Below, in pieces: positions 7,809-17,102 of a DNA stretch of 64,000 bases. The position numbers and the translations under genes were made by a program. Within the stretch, counting starts at the first letter, position 1. Every line of letters starts with the position of its first letter. Under the pieces are notes generated by a model. It had not been told where the DNA came from and ran no database searches. It worked only from the letters and a program-made list of their open reading frames with translations. Origin of the DNA: Luteibacter anthropi (GTDB lineage Bacteria; Pseudomonadota; Gammaproteobacteria; Xanthomonadales; Rhodanobacteraceae); the NCBI RefSeq assembly GCF_011759365.1, contig NZ_JAARLZ010000002.1:1-64000 (forward strand), written 5' to 3'.

Positions 7809-9182
7809 ATGGCCGAAACCTCCCCCCACATCCTCGTGGTCGACGACCAGCCTGCGGTGCACGACGCCTTGCGCCTGTTGCTGAAGCACTCCGGATACCG
7901 CACGAGCGGGGCGGAGTCGCCGGCCCAGGCGCTGGCCATGTTGTCCGGCGACGAATACGCGGCGGTGTTCGTCGACATGAACTACGCCACCGATACCACC
8001 TCTGGCGAGGAGGGCCTGGCCCTGATCCGCGAACTGGCATCGCGTTGGCCGGAGCTTCCGGTCATAGCGATGACGGCCTGGGCCAGCATCGGGCTTGCCG
8101 TCGAAGCCATGCGCGAGGGGGCGGTGGATTTCGTCGAAAAGCCCTGGCAGAACGCGCGCCTGCTGAGCGTGCTGGAGGCACGCGTATCCTTGCAGCGTAG
8201 CGAGAAGGACAACCGCAGGCTGCGGGCTGCCCAGGCGATCCTTCTCGATGACGCTGACTCGGGCTTTGTCGCCGAATCGCCTGCCATGCGTCGCCTGATG
8301 GACGACGTGAACCGCGTGGCCATGAGCGACGCCTCGGTCTTGCTGCTGGGCGCCAACGGCACGGGCAAGAGTGTGCTCGCTCGACGCATCCACCAGTTGT
8401 CCCCACGTCGCGCCCGCGCCTTTGTCAAAGTGGATATCGGCGGACTGGCGCCGACGCTGTTCGAGTCCGAACTGTTCGGGCACGTCAGGGGGGCGTTCAC
8501 GGATGCGCGTCAGGACCGGGCAGGGCGTTTCGAAGTAGCCGACGGGGGCACGCTGTTCCTCGACGAGATAGGCAACCTGCCATCCGCGCAGCAGCCCAAG
8601 CTGCTGCGCGTGCTGGAAGACGGCGAGTTCGAGCGACTGGGTGCGTCGCGCACGCAGCGCGTGGACGTGCGTGTGATCGCCGCCACCAATGCCGATCTGG
8701 ACGCCGAAGTAGCGGCGGGCCGCTTCCGCGAAGACCTACTCTACCGGCTCGGGGTCTTCCCGCTGCGCGTGCCGGACTTGCGCGAACGCCGCGACGACAT
8801 CCTGCCGCTTGCAAGGCATTACCTTGCCGGGGCCAGCCGCCGCTATCGGCGCGAGGCTCCTGCCCTGGAGTCCTCCGTCGAGCGGGCGCTGCTCGACTAT
8901 GCGTGGCCAGGCAACGTGCGTGAGCTGGCCCATGCGATGGAGCGTGCCGCTTTGCTGGGTGGCAGTCGCGTCGATGTGGCCGATCTTCGTCTGCGTCCGG
9001 CCGCGAAGACGCGTGACGTGCAGGACATGACGCTGGACGACGCGGAGGCCATGATGCTGCGTGGTGCATTGGATCGACACGAAGGCAACCTCGTACGCGC
9101 GGCCGAACATCTCGGCATCACCCGGCAGAGCCTGTATCGGCGCATGGAAAAGTACGGCCTGCAACGCGATGATGCGGATTAA
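7809..9182 (+). CDS. NtrC-family sigma54-dependent response regulator
   Basis: Three-domain activator, 457 aa. The receiver has D12/D13 and phospho-acceptor D56 in FVDMNYATD, and Lys in VDFVEKPW. The central AAA+ domain has Walker A GANGTGKS and Walker [12 protein letters not shown]. The C-terminal Fis-type HTH is [20 protein letters not shown]. The sigma54-contact loop reads GAFTDA (residues 228-233) rather than the usual GAFTGA. It begins 9 nt after the permease stop, and its stop overlaps the start of the kinase gene. The predicted sigma54 promoter and palindrome upstream of this operon make it the probable activator of its own operon. Confidence 0.93.
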   Translation: MAETSPHILVVDDQPAVHDALRLLLKHSGYRTSGAESPAQALAMLSGDEYAAVFVDMNYATDTTSGEEGLALIRELASRWPELPVIAMTAWASIGLAVEAMREGAVDFVEKPWQNARLLSVLEARVSLQRSEKDNRRLRAAQAILLDDADSGFVAESPAMRRLMDDVNRVAMSDASVLLLGANGTGKSVLARRIHQLSPRRARAFVKVDIGGLAPTLFESELFGHVRGAFTDARQDRAGRFEVADGGTLFLDEIGNLPSAQQPKLLRVLEDGEFERLGASRTQRVDVRVIAATNADLDAEVAAGRFREDLLYRLGVFPLRVPDLRERRDDILPLARHYLAGASRRYRREAPALESSVERALLDYAWPGNVRELAHAMERAALLGGSRVDVADLRLRPAAKTRDVQDMTLDDAEAMMLRGALDRHEGNLVRAAEHLGITRQSLYRRMEKYGLQRDDAD

Positions 9183-10488
9183 AACCTTTCCCGGTCACAT
9201 GTTGCTCGTGGCGCTGCCCTCGCTGGCAGCCCTGGCCAGCGTGCTTGTCGCTGGTACGCCGGCACCGGCCGAAGCCTGTGGCCTGCTGCTGCTGGTCGCG
9301 CTGCTCACGCTGGCCGCGTTGCGTTTTGCAGGAGAGCGTCCTTCGCGCATGCGTACGGTAGCCAACCTCATCGAAGCGCTGCGCGAGGGCGACTACGGCG
9401 TGAGAGCGGTGGAGGTCGCACATGATCCGCTGTTTGCCGATCTTGCGCACCGTTTCAACGAACTTGCGCAACGACTACAGGACGAACAACGCAGCGTGCA
9501 GGAAAACCTGCAATTGCTGAGCAAGACGCTGGCGGCGCTGGATGGCGCCGTATTCGCCTTCGAGCAGGGCGATCGCCTGCGCCTGGTCAACCCGGCGGCC
9601 GAGCGGTTGCTCGGCAGGGATGCCGGCGAACTGCTGGGTAACGACGTGGCATCGCTGGGGCTCGACGCGTTATTTGACGTGCCTTCCGGCGACATCGTAG
9701 CGCATGGCTTTCCCATGGCATCCGGACGCTGGCAGATCGTGCACGGTAATTTGCGCAGCCGCAGCCAGGAGGGACGCCTGCTTGTCGTCCAGCCTATGGA
9801 ACGCGCATTGCGTGAGGAGGAAGCGCAGGCCTTCCGTCGCCTGCTACGCGTGCTCAGTCACGAGATCAACAATTCCATGGGGCCCATCGCCTCGCTGGTA
9901 GATACCTTGCAGGGCGTGCTTCCGCCCCCGGGCCTGCCGCTGGGCGATGAGTTGCACGACGATCTGCGGCATGGGTTGCAGGTTATCGCCCGGCGCAGCG
10001 ATGCGTTGCAGCGCTTCATCGGCGGTTATGCGCGGCTCGCGCGCCTGCCCCCACCACAAAGTACGCCCGTGGACGTGGAGACGTTGTGCCATCGAGTCGC
10101 TGCATTGTTCGACGACAGGCGGATCTTTCTGGCGGGTGGCCCGGCGCTGCAGTTGAACGGCGACGCCGATCAGCTCGAACAGGTACTTATCAACGTGTTG
10201 CGCAATGCCATCGAAGCGGGCGGCGATGCTGAGGTGAGGCTTGCCTGGTCATGCCAGGCACGGCGCGCGTGCATCGTGGTGAGTGACGGGGGGCCGGGTC
10301 TTCCGGCGAGCGGCAGTCTTTTCGTGCCTTTCTTCACCACCAAGCCCCATGGCGCTGGTATCGGACTGGCCTTGTCGCGGCAGATCGTGGAAGCCCAGGG
10401 CGGCAGCCTGGAGCTGATTTCGCGCGAGGATGCGCAAGGCGCGGTAGCCCGCATCACACTGCCATTGTGGCCTGCGACGCCGGATTGA
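9169..10488 (+). CDS. Sensor histidine kinase (NtrB-like) partner of the sigma54 activator
   Basis: Membrane-bound sensor, 439 aa. Two N-terminal TM segments (about residues 9-28 and 36-52) leave almost no periplasmic loop, so it probably senses within the membrane or through the transporter. A HAMP/PAS-like part follows (LNPAAERLLG type: LVNPAAERLLGRDAGELLG). The H-box is LSHEINNSMGPI, the N-box NVLRNAIEAGG, and the G-boxes are SDGGPGLP and GAGIGLALS. The start is one of the tandem ATGs at 9169/9172, overlapping the regulator's stop. It is the last gene of the operon. A similar kinase-regulator-ABC arrangement is typical of efflux systems responding to cell-envelope agents. Confidence 0.9.
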   Translation: MMRIKTFPGHMLLVALPSLAALASVLVAGTPAPAEACGLLLLVALLTLAALRFAGERPSRMRTVANLIEALREGDYGVRAVEVAHDPLFADLAHRFNELAQRLQDEQRSVQENLQLLSKTLAALDGAVFAFEQGDRLRLVNPAAERLLGRDAGELLGNDVASLGLDALFDVPSGDIVAHGFPMASGRWQIVHGNLRSRSQEGRLLVVQPMERALREEEAQAFRRLLRVLSHEINNSMGPIASLVDTLQGVLPPPGLPLGDELHDDLRHGLQVIARRSDALQRFIGGYARLARLPPPQSTPVDVETLCHRVAALFDDRRIFLAGGPALQLNGDADQLEQVLINVLRNAIEAGGDAEVRLAWSCQARRACIVVSDGGPGLPASGSLFVPFFTTKPHGAGIGLALSRQIVEAQGGSLELISREDAQGAVARITLPLWPATPD

Positions 10489-10502
10489 TACCGCAGTGCA
10501 GC

Positions 10503-10530
10503 TTGAGGGTCACGGGCGCGGCGCTACACT
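10503..10530 (+). promoter_or_regulatory. Candidate sigma70 promoter of the valine catabolic operon
   Basis: TTGAGG (10503-10508) and TACACT (10525-10530) are separated by 16 bp, each matching 4 of 6 consensus bases. The predicted start gives a leader of about 120 nt before ATG 10660. Judged by eye only. Confidence 0.4.
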
Positions 10531-10659
10531 GGGAAGATCACAGGTTCCCGGGCGTCGCGGAGGCACCTGGCGAGCTGATCCGTCATGGCTCCGGCTGTCT
10601 CGATCGTCTTGTCCGTTCCGCACGCCCATTTCGCGGGTAAGCGTTTCGGAGGCTGCACA

Positions 10660-12183
10660 ATGAACAAGCTGGACACCGTGGCGACTGGCGTCAAGACAGT
10701 CAAACTCCTGATCGACGGCGAGTTCGTCGAATCCACCACCACCCAATGGCGCGACGTGGTCAACCCGGCCACCCAGGCGGTCCTCGCCCGCGTGCCGTTC
10801 GCCACGCCCGCCGAAGTCGATGCCGCCGTGGCGGCGGCGAAAACCGCCTTCCGCACCTGGCGCAAGACGCCCATCGGCACCCGCGCGCGCATTTTCCTGA
10901 AGTACCAGCAGCTCATCCGCGAAAACATGACGGAGCTGGCCGCCATCCTGAGCGCGGAGCAGGGCAAGACCCTGCCGGACGCCGAGGGCGATGTCTTCCG
11001 TGGCCTGGAAGTGGTGGAGCATGCCGCCGCCATCGGCAACCTCCAGCTGGGCGAACTGGCCAATAACGTGGCCACGGGCGTCGATACCTTCACCCTGCTG
11101 CAGCCGCTGGGCGTGTGCGCGGGCATCACGCCGTTCAATTTCCCGGCGATGATTCCGCTGTGGATGTTTCCGATGGCCATTGCCACCGGCAACACCTTCG
11201 TGCTGAAGCCGTCCGAGCAGGACCCGATGGTGACCATGCGCCTCGTGGAACTGGCCATCGAGGCCGGCATCCCGAAGGGCGTGCTCAACGTGGTGCACGG
11301 CGGCGAAGAGGTGGTGAACGCCATCTGCGATCACAACGACATCAAGGCTGTATCCTTCGTGGGCTCCACCAGGGTCGGCACGCACGTGTATAACCGCGCC
11401 TCGCTGGCCGGCAAGCGCGTGCAGTGCATGATGGGCGCAAAGAACCACGCCGTGGTGCTGCCCGATGCCAATCGCGAGCAGACCCTCAACGCACTCGTGG
11501 GCGCGGCGTTCGGCGCCGCGGGCCAGCGTTGCATGGCCGCTTCCACCGCCGTGCTCGTGGGTGAGGCGCGCGAGTGGATTCCCGATCTCGTCGCCAAGGC
11601 GAAGACACTGCGCGTCAATGCCGGCAACGAAGCCGGCACGGACGTCGGTCCGCTGATTTCCTGCGCCGCGCGCGAACGTGTCGAGGGCTTCATCGCCTCG
11701 GGCGTGGAGCAGGGTGCCACGCTGGATCTCGATGGCCGCAAGCCGAACGTGCCCGGTTATGAGGACGGCAACTTCGTCGGCCCCACGATCTTCTCGAACG
11801 TGAAGCCGGGCATGCGCATCTACGACGAGGAAATCTTCGGCCCGGTGCTGGTGATCCTGGGCGCCGAATCGCTCGACGAAGCCATCGACATGGTCAATGC
11901 CAACCCCAACGGCAACGGTACGGCGGTGTTCACCCAGTCGGGTGCCGCAGCCCGCCGCTTCCAGGAAGACATCGACGTGGGCCAGGTGGGCATCAACGTG
12001 CCGATCCCGGTGCCGGTGCCGCTGTTCTCGTTCACCGGTTCGCGCGCGTCGAAGCTCGGCGACCTGGGCCCTTACGGCAAGCAGGTGGTGATGTTCTACA
12101 CGCAGACCAAGACGGTGACCCAGCGCTGGTTCGATGACGACACCCTGCATGTCGGCGTGAACACCACCATCAGCCTTAAGTGA
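10660..12183 (+). CDS. mmsA: CoA-acylating methylmalonate-semialdehyde dehydrogenase
   Basis: Oxidises methylmalonate semialdehyde (from valine) to propionyl-CoA with NAD+ and CoA. The aldehyde dehydrogenase fold is complete at 507 aa, the family length. Visible are [22 protein letters not shown] in the cofactor domain, SFVGSTRVG, the catalytic Cys in [11 protein letters not shown], and EEIFGPVL. The start at 10660 follows a GGAGG site at 10650. An upstream in-frame ATG would add 25 residues foreign to the family. It is the first gene of an operon whose next four genes cover the other valine/isobutyrate steps. Confidence 0.95.
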   Translation: MNKLDTVATGVKTVKLLIDGEFVESTTTQWRDVVNPATQAVLARVPFATPAEVDAAVAAAKTAFRTWRKTPIGTRARIFLKYQQLIRENMTELAAILSAEQGKTLPDAEGDVFRGLEVVEHAAAIGNLQLGELANNVATGVDTFTLLQPLGVCAGITPFNFPAMIPLWMFPMAIATGNTFVLKPSEQDPMVTMRLVELAIEAGIPKGVLNVVHGGEEVVNAICDHNDIKAVSFVGSTRVGTHVYNRASLAGKRVQCMMGAKNHAVVLPDANREQTLNALVGAAFGAAGQRCMAASTAVLVGEAREWIPDLVAKAKTLRVNAGNEAGTDVGPLISCAARERVEGFIASGVEQGATLDLDGRKPNVPGYEDGNFVGPTIFSNVKPGMRIYDEEIFGPVLVILGAESLDEAIDMVNANPNGNGTAVFTQSGAAARRFQEDIDVGQVGINVPIPVPVPLFSFTGSRASKLGDLGPYGKQVVMFYTQTKTVTQRWFDDDTLHVGVNTTISLK

Positions 12184-12194
12184 CGGACGCTGCC

Positions 12195-13358
12195 ATGGAT
12201 ATCCAGGCACACGACCTGACGGAAACCCAGGCCGCCATCCGCGAGGCCGCGCGCGATTTCGCGCTGGCCGAGATGGCGCCATACGCGGCTCACTGGGATG
12301 CAGAAGGCGAGTTCCCGCGCGAGGCGATCCGCAAGGCCGGCGAACTCGGCTTCTGCGGCTTGTACATCGGCGAAGACGTCGGTGGCTCGGGCCTCACCCG
12401 CCACGACGCCACCATCGTGTTCGAGGAACTGGCGGCGGTGGATCCTTCCACTGCCGCCTATATCAGCATCCACAACATGGCGAGCTGGATGCTCGCCACC
12501 TTCGGCACACCGGCCATCCGCGAGCAGTGGGCCAGCGAGCTGGCCAGTGGCGGCAAGCTGGCGTCGTATTGCCTGACCGAACCCGGTGCGGGTTCGGATG
12601 CCGCGTCGCTGAAGACGCGGGCCGAACGCGATGGCGATCACTACGTGCTCCACGGCGCCAAGGCATTCATTTCCGGTGCCGGTGCCACCGACATGCTGGT
12701 GGTGATGGCCCGCACGGGTGGCGAAGGCGCGCGTGGCATCAGTGCGTTCGCCGTGCCGGCGAATGCCGAAGGCGTGGGCTATGGCCGCAACGAGGAAAAA
12801 CTCGGCTGGCATAGCCAGCCCACGCGGGCGGTCACCTTCGATGGCGTGCGCGTGCCTGTCGATCATCGCCTGGGCGAGGAAGGCGAGGGCTTCCGTATCG
12901 CCATGAAAGGCCTGGATGGCGGCCGCCTGAACATTGCCGCCTGCTCGCTGGGTGCCGCACAGGGCGCGCTCGATGCGGCGCGTCGTTACATGGGCGAACG
13001 CACCCAGTTCGGCCGCAAGCTGGCCGACTTCCAGGCTTTGCAGTTCAAGCTGGCCGACATGGCCACCGAACTCGTGGCCGCACGGCAGATGGTGCATACG
13101 GCGGCGCGCAAGCTCGATGCCGGTCGTGGCGATGCCACGGTCTGGTGCGCCATGGCCAAGCGCTTCGCCACCGATGCCGGCTTCTCGATCTGCAACGACG
13201 CGTTGCAGATCCATGGCGGCTACGGCTACATCCGCGAATACCCCGTCGAGCGGTTGCTGCGTGACGCACGCGTGCACCAGATCCTCGAAGGCACCAACGA
13301 AATCATGCGCGTGATCGTGGCGCGCCACCTGCTGAACACGGAAGAGGAATTGCGATGA
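12195..13358 (+). CDS. Acyl-CoA dehydrogenase, probably isobutyryl-CoA dehydrogenase
   Basis: FAD enzyme oxidising a short branched acyl-CoA, here most likely isobutyryl-CoA to methacrylyl-CoA. The order N-terminal helical domain, YCLTEPGAGSDAASLKT, and C-terminal domain with QFGRKLADFQALQFKLADM and IHGGYGYIREYPVERLLRDARVHQILEGTNEI is standard. The EGTNEI segment corresponds to the catalytic region. The ATG at 12195 (387 aa) matches the usual family start. A GTG at 12180 overlapping the mmsA stop is also in frame. Substrate assignment rests on the operon, since related isovaleryl- or butyryl-CoA enzymes look alike. Confidence 0.9.
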   Translation: MDIQAHDLTETQAAIREAARDFALAEMAPYAAHWDAEGEFPREAIRKAGELGFCGLYIGEDVGGSGLTRHDATIVFEELAAVDPSTAAYISIHNMASWMLATFGTPAIREQWASELASGGKLASYCLTEPGAGSDAASLKTRAERDGDHYVLHGAKAFISGAGATDMLVVMARTGGEGARGISAFAVPANAEGVGYGRNEEKLGWHSQPTRAVTFDGVRVPVDHRLGEEGEGFRIAMKGLDGGRLNIAACSLGAAQGALDAARRYMGERTQFGRKLADFQALQFKLADMATELVAARQMVHTAARKLDAGRGDATVWCAMAKRFATDAGFSICNDALQIHGGYGYIREYPVERLLRDARVHQILEGTNEIMRVIVARHLLNTEEELR

Positions 13359-14149
13359 GCCTTGCCGGCAAGACGTACACCGGCCTGAAGCTGGAAGTGG
13401 ACGGTCATACTGCGATCGTCACCCTCAACAACCCACCGGCGCATACCTGGACACGCGACAGCCTTTCGGCCCTGCGCGACCTGGTGCGCGATCTCGATGC
13501 GCAGCGCGACGTGTACGCGCTGGTCATCGTGGGCGACGGCGAGAAGTTCTTCTCGGCCGGCGCCGACCTCAAGCAGTTCGCCGATGGCGACAAGGCGCTG
13601 GCCCGCGAGGCGGCGCGTCGCTTCGGTGAAGCCTTCGAAACGCTGTCCGCGTTCCGGGGCGTGAGCATCGCCGCGATCAACGGCTACGCCATGGGCGGCG
13701 GCCTGGAATGCGCGCTCGCCTGCGACCTGCGCATTGCAGAGGAACACGCGCAGATGGCATTGCCCGAGGCCAGCGTCGGCCTGCTTCCGTGTGCCGGTGG
13801 CACGCAGAACCTGGCACGCCTGGTCGGTGAGGGCTGGGCCAAGCGCATGGTGCTGCTCGGCGAGCGTGTCGACGCTGCCACCGCACAGCGCATCGGCCTG
13901 GTCGAAGAGGTGGTGCCGAAGGGCGAGGGCAGGGCGAAGGCCATCGCCTGGGCCAAGCAGGTCGAAAAACAGAGCCCGACCAGCGTGGCGGCCAGCAAGC
14001 GCCTGATCCAGTCCACCCGCAGCCAGACCCATGTGGCGTCGCTGGTGGCCGAGCGCGAGGCCTTCGTCGATCTGTTCGACAGCCAGGACCAGCGCGAAGG
14101 CGTAGCCGCCTTCCTCGAAAAGCGCGCTCCGGTATGGAAGAACGCATGA
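13355..14149 (+). CDS. Enoyl-CoA hydratase
   Basis: Crotonase-fold enzyme of 264 aa that hydrates methacrylyl-CoA to 3-hydroxyisobutyryl-CoA in this pathway. The oxyanion-hole segments FFSAGADLKQF and INGYAMGGGLE are present. Both catalytic Glu positions are kept (GGGLECALACD and LPEASVGLLPCAGGTQNL), so it should be a true hydratase. ATGA overlaps with the preceding stop and again with the following start at 14146, indicating coupled translation. The context, not the sequence, fixes methacrylyl-CoA as the substrate. Confidence 0.92.
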   Translation: MSLAGKTYTGLKLEVDGHTAIVTLNNPPAHTWTRDSLSALRDLVRDLDAQRDVYALVIVGDGEKFFSAGADLKQFADGDKALAREAARRFGEAFETLSAFRGVSIAAINGYAMGGGLECALACDLRIAEEHAQMALPEASVGLLPCAGGTQNLARLVGEGWAKRMVLLGERVDAATAQRIGLVEEVVPKGEGRAKAIAWAKQVEKQSPTSVAASKRLIQSTRSQTHVASLVAEREAFVDLFDSQDQREGVAAFLEKRAPVWKNA

Positions 14150-15318
14150 ACGCGCCCGGGGCCATCGAATCGCCGGTTCTTTTCGAGGAACGCACGGCGA
14201 ACAACGGCAAGCGCATCGGCATCGCCACGCTCAATGCACCGAAGACGCTCAATGGCCTGTCACTGGACATGGCCCTGCTGCTGACCGAACGCTTCGATGC
14301 GTGGGCAGCGGATGAGGACATTGCATTGGTGGTGTTGCAGGGCGCGGGCGAGAAAGCTTTTTGTGCAGGTGGCGACCTGCATGGCCTGTATCGCTCGATG
14401 CGCGATTACCGGGAAAGCGGTGCCAGCGACGTCAGCAGCAATGCCTATGCCGCGCAGTTCTTCGAGGTGGAATACCGCCTCGACCATCGCATCCACACCT
14501 ATCCCAAGCCGGTTCTCTGCTGGGGGCATGGCATCGTCATGGGTGGTGGCATCGGGCTGATGTCCGGCGCCAGCCATCGCGTGGTCACCGAGCGCTCGAA
14601 GCTGGCGTTCCCGGAGATCACCGTGGGCCTGTATCCGGATGTCGGCGGCAGCGGCCTGCTGAGCCGGTTGCCGGATCATGGCGGCCTGTTCCTGGGTCTT
14701 ACCGGTGCCCTGCTCAACGCGTCGGATGCCATCGCCGCGAAGCTGGCGGACTGGCAGCTTGCCGAAGCCGACAGGGATACGGTGTATGCCGAACTGCTGT
14801 CCACCGCATGGAAGGACGACGAGGCCGTCAATGCGACCCTGCTGGCCGACTTGCTCGGCGGCCGCGCGGTTGCAGGTGAACCGGGTCCGTTCCAGCGCCA
14901 TGCCGGGCACATCGCCACGCTGTGTTCCGGGAACGATCTCGACACGATCGTCGCAACCATCCGCGCCGACACCAGCGACGATCCCTGGCTCAAGACCGCA
15001 CGTGACACATTGGCGGCCGGCTCGCCGGGCTCCGCGCGACTGGCCTTCGAACTCCAGCAGCGTGCACGCCAGATGCCGCTTGCCGACGTCTTCCGCATGG
15101 AATACATCGTGTCGCTGCATTGCGCGGCCCATGGCGATTTCCAGGAAGGCATCCGCGCCCTGTTGATCGACAAGGATCGCAGCCCGCACTGGAACCCCTC
15201 CGCACAGAAAGAGGCCGACGCTCGCTGGAGCGAGGGCTTCTTCAAGGCACCCTGGGCCGACGGCACGCATCCGCTCGCCGACCTGACTGACACGGTTACC
15301 CAAAGGACATTCGCATGA
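14146..15318 (+). CDS. 3-hydroxyisobutyryl-CoA hydrolase (HIBCH type)
   Basis: Crotonase-superfamily thioesterase, 390 aa, releasing free 3-hydroxyisobutyrate. The length and the motifs AFCAGGDLHGLY, HGIVMGGGIGLMSGASHRVVTE, LAFPEITVGLYPDVGGSGLLSRL and GLFLGLTG are characteristic of HIBCH and distinguish it from hydratases. ATG 14146 overlaps the previous stop as ATGA and has GGAAG upstream. An in-frame ATG at 14134 is less likely. Some relatives are annotated only as enoyl-CoA hydratase/isomerase. Confidence 0.92.
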   Translation: MNAPGAIESPVLFEERTANNGKRIGIATLNAPKTLNGLSLDMALLLTERFDAWAADEDIALVVLQGAGEKAFCAGGDLHGLYRSMRDYRESGASDVSSNAYAAQFFEVEYRLDHRIHTYPKPVLCWGHGIVMGGGIGLMSGASHRVVTERSKLAFPEITVGLYPDVGGSGLLSRLPDHGGLFLGLTGALLNASDAIAAKLADWQLAEADRDTVYAELLSTAWKDDEAVNATLLADLLGGRAVAGEPGPFQRHAGHIATLCSGNDLDTIVATIRADTSDDPWLKTARDTLAAGSPGSARLAFELQQRARQMPLADVFRMEYIVSLHCAAHGDFQEGIRALLIDKDRSPHWNPSAQKEADARWSEGFFKAPWADGTHPLADLTDTVTQRTFA

Positions 15319-16205
15319 GCCATATCGCTTTCATCGGCCTGGGCAACATGGGCGGCCCGATGGCCGCCAACCTCGCCAGGGCCGGTCACTCTGTCCGCGT
15401 CTTCGACCTGGTGCCCGCCGCCGTCGCCCATGCCGTCGAGGCTGGGGCCGTAGCCGCGAAGGATGCCGTCGACACACTCGCCGGTGCGGAGGTCGTCATC
15501 ACGATGCTGCCGGCCAGCCGCCATGTGGAGGGCCTGTTCCTGGGCGAGCAGGGCATCCTGTCGCATATACCGGCAGGCGCTCTCGTGATCGATTGCAGCA
15601 CCATCGCCCCGGCCAGCGCCCGCAAGGTGGCCGAGGCGGCGGCTGCGCGAGGCCTGTCGATGATCGATGCGCCGGTGTCCGGTGGCACGGCCGGTGCTGC
15701 CGCCGGCACGCTCACCTTCATCGTCGGTGGCGACGATGCCTCGTTCGACCGTGCGAAGCCCGTGCTGTCGGCCATGGGCAAGAACCTGTTCCATGTCGGT
15801 GCCAGTGGCGCCGGGCAGGTGGCCAAGCTGTGCAACAACATGGCGCTGGGCGCCATCATGGCCGTCACCGGTGAGGCCATTGCCCTCGGCGTGGCCCATG
15901 GCCTCGACCCCAGGGTGCTCTCGCAGATGATGGCCGTGAGCACCAGCCGCAGCTGGGCCACCGAGGTGTGCAACCCGTGGCCGGGCGTGCTGGAAAACGC
16001 CCCGGCATCGCGCGGCTACACGGGTGGCTTTGGCAACGATCTCATGCTGAAGGACCTCGGCCTCGCCGCCGAAGCGGCGATGAGCGTGGGCGCTTCCATT
16101 CCGCTGGGCGAGCTGTCGCGCAATCTCTACGCCATGAACAGCAAGGCGGGCAATGGTAAACTGGACTTTTCCAGCGTGGTCAAGCTGTTGTCCGGAGAGA
16201 AATGA
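15315..16205 (+). CDS. mmsB: 3-hydroxyisobutyrate dehydrogenase
   Basis: NAD-dependent oxidation of 3-hydroxyisobutyrate to methylmalonate semialdehyde, the substrate of mmsA at the head of the operon. It has the N-terminal Rossmann motif [19 protein letters not shown], the substrate loop [16 protein letters not shown], the catalytic Lys in [10 protein letters not shown], and the C-terminal family segment [14 protein letters not shown]. Length 296 aa is normal. It starts by ATGA overlap with the hydrolase and ends by ATGA overlap with queH. Confidence 0.95.
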   Translation: MSHIAFIGLGNMGGPMAANLARAGHSVRVFDLVPAAVAHAVEAGAVAAKDAVDTLAGAEVVITMLPASRHVEGLFLGEQGILSHIPAGALVIDCSTIAPASARKVAEAAAARGLSMIDAPVSGGTAGAAAGTLTFIVGGDDASFDRAKPVLSAMGKNLFHVGASGAGQVAKLCNNMALGAIMAVTGEAIALGVAHGLDPRVLSQMMAVSTSRSWATEVCNPWPGVLENAPASRGYTGGFGNDLMLKDLGLAAEAAMSVGASIPLGELSRNLYAMNSKAGNGKLDFSSVVKLLSGEK

Positions 16206-16861
16206 GTTCAGCCGTACGCGAAAAACTGGAACTGCCCAACGGCGGCCACAAGCTGTTGATGCACTCGTGCTGCGCGCCGTGTTCGGGGGAGGTCATGGAG
16301 GCCTTCCTCGAATCCGGCATCGATTACACCGTGTTCTTCTACAACCCCAATATCCATCCGGTGAAGGAGTACCTCCTGCGCAAGGAGGAAAACATCCGCT
16401 TCGCCGAGAAGCACGGGGTGCCCTTCATCGATGCGGACTACGACACCGACAACTGGTTCGCCCGCGCCAAGGGCATGGAGAACGAACCGGAGCGCGGCAT
16501 CCGCTGCACGATGTGCTTCGACATGCGTTTCGAGCGTACGGCGCTGTATGCCCATGAGCACGGCTTCCCCGTGATCACCAGCTCGCTTGGCATCTCGCGC
16601 TGGAAGAACATGGCGCAGATCAACGACTGCGGCCACCGCGCCGCCGCACCCTACGACGGCCTGGCCTACTGGGACTACAACTGGCGCAAGGGCGGCGGTA
16701 GCCAGCGCATGATCGAGATCAGCAAGCGCGAGAACTTCTACCAGCAGGAGTACTGCGGCTGCGTCTACTCCCTGCGCGACACCAACCGGCACCGCCGGGC
16801 CCAGGGCCGCGACCGCATCCATATCGGCGTGAAGTTCTACGGCGACGACGACGCGGGTTGA
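16202..16861 (+). CDS. queH: Epoxyqueuosine reductase QueH
   Basis: Iron-sulfur enzyme (former DUF208) performing the last step of queuosine tRNA modification, 219 aa. Paired cysteines are visible in [26 protein letters not shown] and [11 protein letters not shown], together with the family segments FFYNPNIHP and [11 protein letters not shown]. It is translationally coupled to mmsB by ATGA although it has no metabolic link to valine breakdown. This is an odd placement for a tRNA-modification gene. QueG, the unrelated isofunctional enzyme, is not in the window. Confidence 0.93.
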   Translation: MSSAVREKLELPNGGHKLLMHSCCAPCSGEVMEAFLESGIDYTVFFYNPNIHPVKEYLLRKEENIRFAEKHGVPFIDADYDTDNWFARAKGMENEPERGIRCTMCFDMRFERTALYAHEHGFPVITSSLGISRWKNMAQINDCGHRAAAPYDGLAYWDYNWRKGGGSQRMIEISKRENFYQQEYCGCVYSLRDTNRHRRAQGRDRIHIGVKFYGDDDAG

Positions 16862-16882
16862 CGCGTTTCCCCCGCAGGACGA

Positions 16883-16907
16883 GAATGCGCCGGCCCGTGG
16901 CGCATTC
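16883..16907 (+). terminator. Hairpin after queH
   Basis: GAATGCGCC and GGCGCATTC are perfect 9-bp inverted arms around a 7-nt loop, 22 bp after the queH stop. No T-tract follows, so it could be an mRNA 3' stabiliser or a weak terminator. Confidence 0.5.
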
Positions 16908-17102
16908 CGTGCCGCGGTATTCCTGTCCGATTCCACCGAGGCATATGGACGTTCACCCTTGCGGTGACGCCGGCCCCAGGCCGATGTCGCCCTTTACATC
17001 GATAGCCTTCGGCGCACGCGCCGGACAGGTCGCCGTAGCCCGCTAGGCACGGCCGGCCCGCTCCGCGTGGCCGCCGCTGGCGCCGCAATAAGGAGATGGG
17101 CC

